From: Idiomarina sp.
GTDB lineage: Bacteria > Pseudomonadota > Gammaproteobacteria > Enterobacterales > Alteromonadaceae
Assembly (NCBI GenBank): GCA_020832105.1
Contig: JAFIFH010000039.1
Span: 113,194 to 177,193, forward strand
DNA: 64,000 nt
Direction of reading: 5' to 3'
This document shows, piece by piece, positions 15,261 to 23,536 of this stretch (the stretch's first letter is position 1; every line of letters begins with the position of its first letter). Under the pieces are notes generated by a model. The model was not told where the DNA came from and made no database searches. It worked only from the letters and a program-made list of their open reading frames with translations. A program made the position numbers and the translations under genes.

Positions 15261-16796
15261 ATGAAACTCGCACGTTCATTTATGTTGGGTGCTGCTTTGG
15301 CACTGTCTTCAACGCCAGTACTGGCAAACTCTTACCTTAATACCAATGTGGCGTTTACGCAGCAGGCTGACCAGTCACAGGCGGACACCATAGTGATTCT
15401 GGTACCAGCAGATACTGAATCTCTTGATTTGGGCGGCCTTGAGCGCAATACGCGGGAGCATATTGAGCGTGTAATGGAGTTACAAAGCTTCACTGGTAGT
15501 GCCGGCTCCATTCTTGAAGTCGTCGGGCCGGTTTCAAGCTCAGCAGATCGTATTATTTTGCTGGGTGTTGGCGACCTTAGCGAAGTTTCCCGCGCGGACA
15601 ATGAGAAAACTGGGGCGGCTCTTGCCGCTCACCTGACGGATAAGTCGAGCCAGGTTTTCGTTGATACCTCGTTAATCAACGCTGCGTCAAACCCTGCGTT
15701 GAACATTGCACAGATTGCTCACGGTATCGATTTACGCAACTACCGCTTCGACGCATATAAAAGTGAACCTGCGGATCGCCCGCAACACAACTTCACCTGG
15801 AGCGCGACTGAGCAGGCTGAAGGCGAATACAATCGCCTGGTAGCGCTGGCTGAAGGGGTCTTTCTGGCCCGTGAACTAGTAAATATTCCACCGAGTGAGT
15901 CAGCGCCGATCGCCTTTATTGAAAAAGTTCGTTACCTCGAGGACATGGGCTTGTCGATCACGGTTCTTGGTCCAGACGAAGTTCGTGACATGAACATGGG
16001 CGCACTCTATGGTGTCGGCCAGGCAAGTAAAGACGGCGCGCATCTGTTAGTACTCCATTGGGAAGGCAGTGACCAGGCACCTCTAGCGCTGGTGGGTAAA
16101 GGCAACACCTTTGATACCGGCGGAATCAATGTAAAAAGTGGCGCGGGTATGCGCACCATGAAAACAGATTCAGCTGGCGGCGCAGCCGTGGTGGGAGCCA
16201 TGAAAGCCCTGGCTGGTCAGAACGCGTCAATTAATGTCGTCGGTGTGGTGCCGCTTACCCAGAATATGATCTCCCGTGATTCGCAACTACCAAGTGACGT
16301 GGTCATGACTGGTGCCGGGATTACCGTTGAGATCAATAATACCGATGCGGAAGGCCGTCTCATTCTTGCTGACGGTTTATGGTATGCACGTAGCCAGTAT
16401 GAGCCTCGTGCTATGGTTGATATCGCCACGTTGACCGGCGCCAAAGTGGGTGCGGTTGGTACCGACTACTCCGCTATATTTGGCGATGATGAGGGCGTGC
16501 TAGCGGCGTTACGGACCGCAGGTGAAACGGTGGATGAGCTGGTTTGGCAGTTACCGATGCATGACAACTACATGAAATCGATTCGCAGCGAAGTTGCGGA
16601 CCTGATCAATGGTGGTTCACCAGGTGCTTCAGCAGGTGCGATGTTCTTACGTGAATTTGCAGGCGACACCCCATGGGCGCACATTGATATGGCGGGTAAC
16701 GCGATGTCATCAGGTGGTATTCACCCAGGTGGCGCGAACGGTTATGGTGTTCGCTTACTCACTGAGTGGGTCTACCAGTACTCAGCGAGCGAGTAA
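15261..16796 (+). CDS. Secreted M17 leucyl aminopeptidase
   Basis: This 511-residue zinc aminopeptidase of the PepA family removes N-terminal residues from peptides. Metal and catalytic residues are all kept: K280, D285, K292, D303, D362, E364 and R366 (NTDAEGRL), each exactly ten positions later than in E. coli PepA. Unlike cytosolic PepA it begins with a signal peptide (1-22, cleavage after VLA), so it should act in the periplasm or outside. An N-terminal macro-like domain spans about 30-200. It is expressed alone, with a shared hairpin terminator after it. Confidence 0.93.
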   Translation: MKLARSFMLGAALALSSTPVLANSYLNTNVAFTQQADQSQADTIVILVPADTESLDLGGLERNTREHIERVMELQSFTGSAGSILEVVGPVSSSADRIILLGVGDLSEVSRADNEKTGAALAAHLTDKSSQVFVDTSLINAASNPALNIAQIAHGIDLRNYRFDAYKSEPADRPQHNFTWSATEQAEGEYNRLVALAEGVFLARELVNIPPSESAPIAFIEKVRYLEDMGLSITVLGPDEVRDMNMGALYGVGQASKDGAHLLVLHWEGSDQAPLALVGKGNTFDTGGINVKSGAGMRTMKTDSAGGAAVVGAMKALAGQNASINVVGVVPLTQNMISRDSQLPSDVVMTGAGITVEINNTDAEGRLILADGLWYARSQYEPRAMVDIATLTGAKVGAVGTDYSAIFGDDEGVLAALRTAGETVDELVWQLPMHDNYMKSIRSEVADLINGGSPGASAGAMFLREFAGDTPWAHIDMAGNAMSSGGIHPGGANGYGVRLLTEWVYQYSASE

Positions 16797-16864
16797 CCAG
16801 TCACCGGCGAACTCATAAACCGAATGGTGCGTGATTCGCTTGATAATGAAGTAGCTCAATAAAA

Positions 16865-16896
16865 AAGGGCGAGGCTCTCTCAGGCCTCGCCCTTCT
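16865..16896. terminator. Bidirectional terminator between aminopeptidase and ibpA
   Basis: Arms AAGGGCGAGGC and GCCTCGCCCTT (11 bp, 8-base loop) are flanked by AAAAAA on the left and a T-rich stretch on the right, so it can end transcription from both converging genes. Confidence 0.85.
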
Positions 16897-16918
16897 TCTT
16901 TAGCTACCGGCTAATTGC

Positions 16919-17368
16919 TTAGCTTTTGTGCTCAAGCGCCGCTTCAGCATTTTTAATTTCGATACTGCGTGGCTTATGCGCCTCTGGGATCTCTTTTACC
17001 AGCTGGATGTTAAGTAACCCGTTGCGCATCTCGGCATCGACAACTTCGACATGTTCCGCAAGATTAAACTTGCGTTCAAAGGCGCGTGCGGCAATGCCCT
17101 GATAGAGGTATTTGCGCTCTTTATCATCTTCCGCTTTGCGGCCGCGTACCGTGAGTACGCCACGTTCTACCTGAATGTCGAGCTCATTTTGCTCGAAGCC
17201 AGCGGCAGCGATGGTGATGCCATAACGGTTTTCACCTAAGGCCTCAATATTGTACGGGGGGTAGCCACCTGAACTGGTGTCGCTACGCAACGCGTTGTCT
17301 ACCATCGATGCTAGACGATCAAAGCCAATGCTACTGCGGTACAGTGGAGTTAAATCAATTGTATTCAT
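16919..17368 (-). CDS. ibpA: Small heat-shock protein IbpA (Hsp20)
   Basis: This 149-residue Hsp20 chaperone binds unfolding proteins and hands them to DnaK/ClpB. The N-terminus NTIDLTPLYRSSIGFDRL is the IbpA signature. The alpha-crystallin domain covers about 38-128 (YGITIAAAGFEQNELDIQVERG, GIAARAFERKFNLAEHV, GLLNIQLVKEIPE), followed by a tail with IEI rather than IxI as oligomer anchor. The 5' region holds a heat-shock-like promoter and a hairpin that covers the ribosome site, fitting heat-induced expression. It converges on the aminopeptidase gene. Confidence 0.95.
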   Translation of the reverse strand: MNTIDLTPLYRSSIGFDRLASMVDNALRSDTSSGGYPPYNIEALGENRYGITIAAAGFEQNELDIQVERGVLTVRGRKAEDDKERKYLYQGIAARAFERKFNLAEHVEVVDAEMRNGLLNIQLVKEIPEAHKPRSIEIKNAEAALEHKS

Positions 17369-17373
17369 AGGTC

Positions 17374-17392
17374 TATCCTCTTTTGAGCGATA
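17374..17392 (-). promoter_or_regulatory. Candidate RNA thermometer over the ibpA ribosome site
   Basis: In the ibpA transcript UAUCGCUC and GAGGAUA pair around an AAAA loop, giving a 7-bp stem with one bulged G. The right arm contains the Shine-Dalgarno AGAGGA, six bases before AUG. ROSE thermometers of ibpA genes use the same layout, with an anti-SD strand carrying an unpaired or non-canonical G. A GC-rich upstream hairpin (about 17410-17446) completes a multi-stem leader. Confidence 0.6.
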
Positions 17393-17452
17393 TAAAATGT
17401 TTCACCTTTGCGGGCTTAGCGCTCTCTCAGAGACCCGCCGCCCGCAGTTATG

Positions 17453-17484
17453 ATTTAGGGTCTGCTTCAGTGTATTTCAATAGG
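17453..17484 (-). promoter_or_regulatory. Possible sigma-32 (heat-shock) promoter of ibpA
   Basis: On the minus strand CCTATTGAAA is followed after 14 bases by CCCTAAAT. The sigma-32 consensus is CTTGAAA, 11-16 bases, CCCCATnT. The -35 core TTGAAA is exact and the -10 retains CCC. The leader to the start codon would be about 80 bases, room enough for the hairpins. Confidence 0.5.
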
Positions 17485-17584
17485 GGTGATGCAAATTTTT
17501 GTTTAATTCGTCACCTGCGGCTGTGCTAGCCTGAGGTGATACCAAATACTTCCGTCATTTAATGTTTATCTATAGAGGTCATCC

Positions 17585-18004
17585 ATGAGCACCTGTCATT
17601 TAAAACCTGGAGTCGTCAAAGTCAGTGAGCTAGAAGCGCCATTCACCAATCAGGTAACGACCGCCAAACATCACTGGTTGGCAGACGAACCCGAGGACCT
17701 TGGTGGTCTTGATAAGGGCCCAGCCCCTTTTGAGCTGGTATTGGCCGGGCTCGGCGCCTGTACCAGTATGACGGTACGGATGTATGCCAAGCATAAAGAC
17801 TGGCCCCTGGAGAAAGTGAGTGTCACGTTACTTCATACTAAGAAAGGTGCCAGTGATGGTAAGAGCGACAAGTTTACCCGTCATATTGAGATAGAAGGCG
17901 ACCTCACCGATGAGCAGCGAGAGCGCTTACTTGAAATCGCCAACAAGTGTCCGGTGCATAAGACCCTAACCGGCGATCTGGAGATCGAGTCAAAGTTGCT
18001 ATAG
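17585..18004 (+). CDS. OsmC-family peroxiredoxin-like protein
   Basis: This 139-residue OsmC/Ohr-family protein reduces organic hydroperoxides with two cysteines, here C59 (GLGACTSMTVRMYA) and C122 (NKCPVHKTL), in the usual positions. The second-half motif with PVH is more like the YhfA/OsmC branch than Ohr. The GAGGTC ribosome site is 5 bases before the ATG. It is followed 37 bases later by an esterase gene on the same strand, so the two may be cotranscribed. The substrate preference is unknown. Confidence 0.92.
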   Translation: MSTCHLKPGVVKVSELEAPFTNQVTTAKHHWLADEPEDLGGLDKGPAPFELVLAGLGACTSMTVRMYAKHKDWPLEKVSVTLLHTKKGASDGKSDKFTRHIEIEGDLTDEQRERLLEIANKCPVHKTLTGDLEIESKLL

Positions 18005-18041
18005 CATGCGTTGCATCTGTTTGTAATCAGGAAATATATTC

Positions 18042-18710
18042 ATGTCTCTTTTACCATGTGTAGAAACTATCACCCGCGAACCTGTCAATGCATCTGTGAT
18101 CTGGCTGCATGGACTGGGTGCGGACGGTAATGATTTTGCGCCGATCGTACCTCACCTGGCGCAGCCAGAGGGTATCAACCTGCGGTTTGTATTTCCTCAC
18201 GCACCGCGAATTCCAGTGACCATTAACAACGGCATGCAAATGCCTGCGTGGTACGACATTCTCGAGATGAGCCTGGACCGCAAAGTAGACGCGGAGCAAC
18301 TCAAACAGTCCGCTGACGCTGTAGTGGCCTTAATTGAACGGGAAATCGAGCGGGGCGTGCCTGCTGAGCGGATTATTCTGGCAGGCTTTTCTCAGGGCGG
18401 TGCAGTAGCTTACGAGGCTGCGTTGAGTTACCAAAAGCCGCTGGCAGGGGTGATGTGTTTGTCGACCTATTTAGCCACTCGTGAAACGATTCGCCTCAGT
18501 GCTGAACAAAGAAAGACACCTTTTCTGGTCCATCACGGGTCTATGGACCCAGTTGTACCCATTGCTTTGGGCGAGCAGGCCCGCGATTGGCTGCAACAAC
18601 GCGATTATCCGGTCGAGTACAAGAGCTACCCGATGCAGCATGAGGTTTGTGCGCAGCAGATTGCGGATATTCGCGCTTGGTTTACCGACGTGCTTAGCCG
18701 CACTCATTAA
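18042..18710 (+). CDS. Carboxylesterase / acyl-protein thioesterase-like hydrolase
   Basis: This 222-residue cytosolic alpha/beta hydrolase belongs to the phospholipase/carboxylesterase family (Pfam Abhydrolase_2, like Pseudomonas EstB and eukaryotic APT1). The motifs are the oxyanion LHGLGADGNDF (22-32), nucleophile S117 (GFSQGG), D169 (HHGSMDPVVP) and H200 (YPMQHEVC). The length matches the family. There is no signal peptide. It cleaves short acyl esters or thioesters in known relatives; the natural substrate is unknown. Confidence 0.92.
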   Translation: MSLLPCVETITREPVNASVIWLHGLGADGNDFAPIVPHLAQPEGINLRFVFPHAPRIPVTINNGMQMPAWYDILEMSLDRKVDAEQLKQSADAVVALIEREIERGVPAERIILAGFSQGGAVAYEAALSYQKPLAGVMCLSTYLATRETIRLSAEQRKTPFLVHHGSMDPVVPIALGEQARDWLQQRDYPVEYKSYPMQHEVCAQQIADIRAWFTDVLSRTH

Positions 18711-18789
18711 GCATTGCCGATAGAGTAGGGCGGAAAGACGAACAAGCTTGCGACCTGGGTTATCGGTTAAATAATTAATAGGAATCATT

Positions 18790-20847
18790 ATGAAGACATG
18801 GCTAAACCGCTCATTGTTAGCGGGATTTAGTATCACTTTAACGGGGCTTAGCAGCGTCGCAGTTGCTGAAAACCATTTTAAAGCTGAAGATATTTTCTCA
18901 CTTGAGCATGCCTCGCACGTGCAGGTGTCGCCGAATGGTGAGCATATTGTTTATGTGCGCAATAGTAATGACATTATGCGCGACAATAGCTCACGCAGCT
19001 TGTGGATGATTGATACGCAAAGTGGCGAGCAGTATCCGCTGTATGCGGATGACGCGAATTATGGCCAGCCGGTATGGTCACCCTCAGGTGACAGGCTGGC
19101 TTTTGTGAGTAATCAAAGTGGGCACAATCAAATTCATGTGCACTGGGTTGAGCGTGATCGTAGTGCACGAGTGAGCAGCGTACAAGCGGCGCCTGGTGGG
19201 CTGAGCTGGTCCCCTGATGGCTCTAAGCTGGCATTTAGCATGAGCGTTCAAGCGCCGCGCAGCGACTTCGCTTCCTCTGTTTATCGTCCATCAGCACCCG
19301 CTGGCGCCGAGTGGGCTGAGCGCCCACAGATATTTGAGCGCGCCCAGTATCAGCGAGACGGCAGTGGCTTAATGGATTCATCCTACCAACATATTTTTGT
19401 GGTCCCTAGTGACGGTGGTACTGCCCGTCAGCTGACATCCGGAGATTACAACCACGGTGGTCAGCTGGCATGGACCCCAGAGGGGGACGCCATTATTTTT
19501 GCGGCTAACCTGAGTGATAATTTTGAATTTGAAAGCCGCCAGAACGAGTTACACAGTATCTCTTTAGACGGTGAACTGAGCCAGATCACTGACGAACCAG
19601 GCACAAAACGGCAGCCAGTTTTCTCGCCTGATGGTAGCCAACTGGCATACATATACGGCACCGCCGACAATGTTCCATATGCCAACAGTAAGTTGCGGGT
19701 GATGGACTGGTCGTCCCAGCAAAGCAGCGAGCTATTATCTGACTTTGACCGTTCAGTGGGCAACCCACACTGGTTGGGTAACGATACCCTGGTGATTGAC
19801 TACGAAGATCGCGGCAAAACTAAAATTGCACGGGTAACCATGCGTAGCCGAATCCTTGATATCGTCGATGATGTCTCTGGTTTACCGTCGGGGCGGCCAT
19901 ATAACAATGGTATGTTTAGTATGAATGCTCAGGGTGACATTGCGTACACTCGTGGTCATGCGACTCGCTCTGGAGATATTGGTCTTATCGCTGAGGGTGC
20001 TGACGCTGAGTACCTGACTGACTTGAATGGCGATGTATTGGGCCAACGTGAGCTTGGCGAAGTACATGAATTTACCTATACGTCGGGTACCGATGGCGAG
20101 GAGATTCACGCCTGGTATATCACCCCTCCTGGCTTTGATGAGAGTCAGCAATACCCGCTGATCATCGAGATTCATGGTGGTCCGCACCTTAATTATGGTC
20201 CGCACTTTAGTGCCGAGCTTCAGCGTTATGCGGCCGCAGGCTATGTAGTGGTTTACAACAACTACCGTGGCAGCACATCCTACGGCGAAGACTTCGCAAT
20301 GCTGCTTGATAACAAGTATGCGTCTGAAGATGACTTTGGTGACCATATGTCAGCAGTTGATGCGATGGTCGACAAAGGCTTTGTAGACGAGCGGAATCTG
20401 TTTATTGCCGGTGGCTCAGCGGGTGGCATCGCCACAGCTTACGCGATTGGCCTGACGGATCGCTTCAATGCGGCGGCGGCGACTAACCCGGTGATTAACT
20501 GGGTGTCTAAAGTACTCACTGCAGACAGCTATATTGGCCAGATTCAGAACCAGTTCCCGGGTATGCCGTGGGATGAGCATGAGCACTATTGGCAGCGTTC
20601 ACCATTGTCTTTGGTGGGTAATGTATCAACCCCAACGATGCTATTTACCGGTGTCGATGACCGCCGCACGCCCATTAGCGATACCGAGCAGTACTATCAG
20701 GCCCTGCAGTTGCGTGGTGTGGACGTCGCTATGGTAAGGGTGCCAGGCGCTTCACATGGCGTTTCAGCGCGGCCTTCAAACATGATTGCCAAGGTTGAGC
20801 ACGCGCTGGCCTGGTTTGAGATGTATAAAGTCAACGACGAGGAGTAA
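18790..20847 (+). CDS. Exported S9 (prolyl oligopeptidase family) peptidase
   Basis: This 685-residue serine peptidase has a signal peptide (1-26, cleavage after AVA). A beta-propeller built of WD40-like PD40 repeats (about 35-400: SPNGEHIVYVRN, SPSGDRLAFVSN, SPDGSKLAFS, SPDGSQLAYIY) gates the active site. The C-terminal alpha/beta hydrolase has S543 (GGSAGG), D623 or D624 (VDDRRTP) and H656 (ASHGVS). It belongs with the dipeptidyl/acylaminoacyl peptidases common in peptide-degrading marine bacteria. The stop codon directly abuts the stop codon of the converging nfeD gene. Confidence 0.93.
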   Translation: MKTWLNRSLLAGFSITLTGLSSVAVAENHFKAEDIFSLEHASHVQVSPNGEHIVYVRNSNDIMRDNSSRSLWMIDTQSGEQYPLYADDANYGQPVWSPSGDRLAFVSNQSGHNQIHVHWVERDRSARVSSVQAAPGGLSWSPDGSKLAFSMSVQAPRSDFASSVYRPSAPAGAEWAERPQIFERAQYQRDGSGLMDSSYQHIFVVPSDGGTARQLTSGDYNHGGQLAWTPEGDAIIFAANLSDNFEFESRQNELHSISLDGELSQITDEPGTKRQPVFSPDGSQLAYIYGTADNVPYANSKLRVMDWSSQQSSELLSDFDRSVGNPHWLGNDTLVIDYEDRGKTKIARVTMRSRILDIVDDVSGLPSGRPYNNGMFSMNAQGDIAYTRGHATRSGDIGLIAEGADAEYLTDLNGDVLGQRELGEVHEFTYTSGTDGEEIHAWYITPPGFDESQQYPLIIEIHGGPHLNYGPHFSAELQRYAAAGYVVVYNNYRGSTSYGEDFAMLLDNKYASEDDFGDHMSAVDAMVDKGFVDERNLFIAGGSAGGIATAYAIGLTDRFNAAAATNPVINWVSKVLTADSYIGQIQNQFPGMPWDEHEHYWQRSPLSLVGNVSTPTMLFTGVDDRRTPISDTEQYYQALQLRGVDVAMVRVPGASHGVSARPSNMIAKVEHALAWFEMYKVNDEE

Positions 20848-22275
20848 TTACCTCCGTCGCCAAAAAGACTGAGCAGGGCGCTGTTCAGTCTTTTTTATTT
20901 CCTCAACGTAAGCGAGAGTCCCTTCCTGTGCGACAACCCGCACTAAACGCCCATGGGTAATCAAGCGCGGTTTCTGAGCATGGGCAGGCCACAATTCATT
21001 ATCGATTTGCACTAACCCCTCTGGATTCAGGTTTTCAACCACCTTACCTTCAAGACCAACCACGTTGCGATTACTAGGTTTACGCGTCCGCATTGAGCTA
21101 CGTGCCATGACGAGCACCACAAAGGCCACACACGCCAGCGCTACCAGTGCAACACTGAAAATCATACTCATAGGTAACTCCATACCGGGAATTGAACTGT
21201 CAAATAGCATGATTGAGCCGGCGGTCAACGCAATCACCCCGCCGACGCCAATAATGCCAAAGCTGGGCACGAAGAACTCTACCACCAACATAATCGCGCC
21301 GAGCACAATAAGCAGTAAGCCTACTATATTAATAGGCAGAATTTGCAGTGAGAACGCCGCTAATAACAACGAGATGATGCCGGTAATACCAGGGAATAAA
21401 GCGCCCGGAGACATCAACTCAAAGATAATACCGTAGATACCAACCAGCAATAACAGGTAGGCCAGTTGTGGATTAGTCAGAAAGCCCAATAGCTGGTTAC
21501 GAAAATCGGGAGCGTAGTCGACCACGGACAAGCCGGCAGTGGAGAGGGTTTGTTCTCCGCTGTCCATGACCACGGTGCGACCATCAAGGGCCGCGACCAA
21601 CTCCTCAATATTACTCACGACCAGCTCAACCACATTGGCTTGCAAAGCTTCGCGTGCTGTTAGGGTCGCAGCTTCTCGCACTGCCAGCTCTGCCCATTCA
21701 GCATTGCGCCCATGACGTTCAGCCAGGTTTTTAATAAGTGACACCGCGTCATTAGTGACTTTACGCTCCATTGCGCTTGAACTTCGAGGGGCGTCATCAT
21801 CGTTGGGGTTCTCTTCGGCCTGCCCTTGCATTTGCACCGGGGTGGCAGCCCCAAGGTGGGTGGAAGGATGCATCGCGGCAACGTGGCTGGCATAGACAAT
21901 AAAAGTGCCGGCGCTGGCTGCTCGTGCGCCTTGAGGGCTGACATAAGTGACCACGGGGATCTCACTTTGCAACAATATGCGGACGATATCCCGGGTACTG
22001 CTGAGCAACCCCCCTGGGGTGTCGAGCTCAATGATTGCAGTTTGTGCGCCCTGATTTTGGGCTTTGCTTAGGGTTCGTTGCAGGTAGTCGGTGGTGGCGG
22101 GGCCAATGGCGCCCTGAACCTGCAGGTAGGCAACATGAGGTTCACTAGCGTGGGGCCGAGGAATAAGTAACAATAAAACTGCCACCGCAATACAGCTGGC
22201 ATAGAACGCACGAAGCCAGTATCGCCAGCGTGGTGTGGCGCTGACAAGAGTTGCCGAACATTCAGGTCGCGCCAT
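20848..22275 (-). CDS. NfeD/ClpP-class membrane serine protease (long form)
   Basis: This protein of about 475 residues has an N-terminal signal/TM segment, then a ClpP-fold Ser-Lys protease domain (about 45-260) with the nucleophile in RAASAGTFIVYA and a DTPGGLL motif. Four or so TM helices follow (about 285-400) and then an OB-fold NfeD domain. Archaeal and bacterial relatives cleave membrane proteins such as stomatins. No stomatin partner gene is adjacent here. I chose the ATG at 22275, which has GAGG eight bases before it; a GTG at 22302 is also possible and would nearly abut deoB. It is last in the minus-strand deo cluster. A hairpin lies inside its last codons. Confidence 0.88.
   Translation of the reverse strand: MARPECSATLVSATPRWRYWLRAFYASCIAVAVLLLLIPRPHASEPHVAYLQVQGAIGPATTDYLQRTLSKAQNQGAQTAIIELDTPGGLLSSTRDIVRILLQSEIPVVTYVSPQGARAASAGTFIVYASHVAAMHPSTHLGAATPVQMQGQAEENPNDDDAPRSSSAMERKVTNDAVSLIKNLAERHGRNAEWAELAVREAATLTAREALQANVVELVVSNIEELVAALDGRTVVMDSGEQTLSTAGLSVVDYAPDFRNQLLGFLTNPQLAYLLLLVGIYGIIFELMSPGALFPGITGIISLLLAAFSLQILPINIVGLLLIVLGAIMLVVEFFVPSFGIIGVGGVIALTAGSIMLFDSSIPGMELPMSMIFSVALVALACVAFVVLVMARSSMRTRKPSNRNVVGLEGKVVENLNPEGLVQIDNELWPAHAQKPRLITHGRLVRVVAQEGTLAYVEEIKKTEQRPAQSFWRRR
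20862..20896. terminator. Bidirectional terminator hairpin overlapping the end of the NfeD gene
   Basis: AAAAAGACTGA and TCAGTCTTTTT pair over 11 bp around a 12-base loop, with A/T runs on both sides. It lies just after the S9 peptidase stop and so ends that transcript. On the other strand it falls inside the last codons of the NfeD gene, 11 bases before its stop. Confidence 0.75.
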
Positions 22276-22304
22276 ATTGATTGCCTCGTTAGTTTGACTC
22301 ACCT

Positions 22305-23504
22305 TTACTCTGGCAAATTCAGGAAGCTTTTACCATAACTGAGTGGTTCTAGCCCATGGTGCTGCGCAATACTCTGCCCAATGTCTGCAAAGGTAGCGCG
22401 TCGGCCAATGTTCGCTGCCTGAATACCAGGGCCAAAACAGATCACCGGGACAAATTCCCGGGTATGGTCGCTGCCGGGGAAACTCGGGTCACAGCCATGG
22501 TCGGCGGTGACAAACACCAGGTCCCCTGGTGTTAAACTTGCGATCAGCTCAGGCAAGCGACGATCAAAAGCGTTCAGTGCATCGGCATAGCCCTGAAAAT
22601 CACGGCGATGGCCGAACTTGCTATCAAAATCGACGAAGTTGGGAAAAATCAGGCTATTGTCAGGGGCACTTTGCATCACGTTCAGGGTTGCGCTAAAAAT
22701 CTCGTCGTTGCCATTTGCTTTGATACTCTGAGTGATACCCTGATGGGCATAAATATCAGCAATTTTGCCAATGCTGATCACTTCACCGCCTGCCTGTTTG
22801 AGGTGATCAAGTACGGTGCTGGTTGGTGGCAACACGGAATAATCCCGGCGGTTACCAGTGCGTGTGTAGTTTGTGCTGTTATCGCCTATGAAAGGTCGGG
22901 CGATGACCCGACCAACATTTAGGCCCATCTCATCAAGTACAACCCGAGCGTCCTCGCACAGCGCTAATAACCGTTCGAGGCCGAAGCTTTCTTCGTGCGC
23001 GGCAATTTGCAGCACACTGTCCGCTGAGGTATAGACAATAGGCTTGCCACTGTCGCGGTGGCTATCGCCAAGCTCGGCGATGATGGTGGTGCCGGAGGCA
23101 TGGCATTCACCAAGCACGCCAGGCAACTGGTTACGAGTGATCAGGGCGTCAATCAGAGCGTCAGGGAAGCACTTGGGCTGATCTGGAAAGTAGTGCCAGT
23201 CAAACAGTACCGGCGCACCGGCAAGCTCCCAATGCCCACTTGGCGTGTCTTTGCCATGGCTAATCTCAGCAGCATAGCCATATAGCGCATGGAAGGGCCC
23301 TTGGTAATCCAGCCCTCGAGGGCGTTGTCCGCTGGCATTAAAGGCTAACTCTGCAAGGCCCAGACGTTCAAGGTTGGCCAGTTTAAGGTCAGCAAGGCGT
23401 GCAATACTACCCAGGGTATTCGCCCCAGTGTCACCGAAATCGGCAGCGTCTTCACTGGCGCCAACGCCAAACGAATCCATCATTAAAATAATACTGCGCG
23501 CCAT
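22305..23504 (-). CDS. deoB: Phosphopentomutase
   Basis: DeoB interconverts (deoxy)ribose-1-phosphate and -5-phosphate in nucleoside salvage, using two Mn2+. The 399-residue length is usual for the family. The alkaline phosphatase-type metal motifs are present: MMDSFGVGAS with the first Asp near residue 10, the Thr-containing DTGANTLG segment, a GRPHTYT-like region and VTADHGCDPSFPGSDHTREFVP near 330-350. I chose the ATG at 23504 rather than the GTG three bases earlier because GAGG is then five bases away. It follows deoA by 32 bases in a cdd-deoC-deoA-deoB order. Confidence 0.96.
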   Translation of the reverse strand: MARSIILMMDSFGVGASEDAADFGDTGANTLGSIARLADLKLANLERLGLAELAFNASGQRPRGLDYQGPFHALYGYAAEISHGKDTPSGHWELAGAPVLFDWHYFPDQPKCFPDALIDALITRNQLPGVLGECHASGTTIIAELGDSHRDSGKPIVYTSADSVLQIAAHEESFGLERLLALCEDARVVLDEMGLNVGRVIARPFIGDNSTNYTRTGNRRDYSVLPPTSTVLDHLKQAGGEVISIGKIADIYAHQGITQSIKANGNDEIFSATLNVMQSAPDNSLIFPNFVDFDSKFGHRRDFQGYADALNAFDRRLPELIASLTPGDLVFVTADHGCDPSFPGSDHTREFVPVICFGPGIQAANIGRRATFADIGQSIAQHHGLEPLSYGKSFLNLPE

Positions 23505-23536
23505 CACAACCTCACTTTATGCCATCGAACAGAGTG

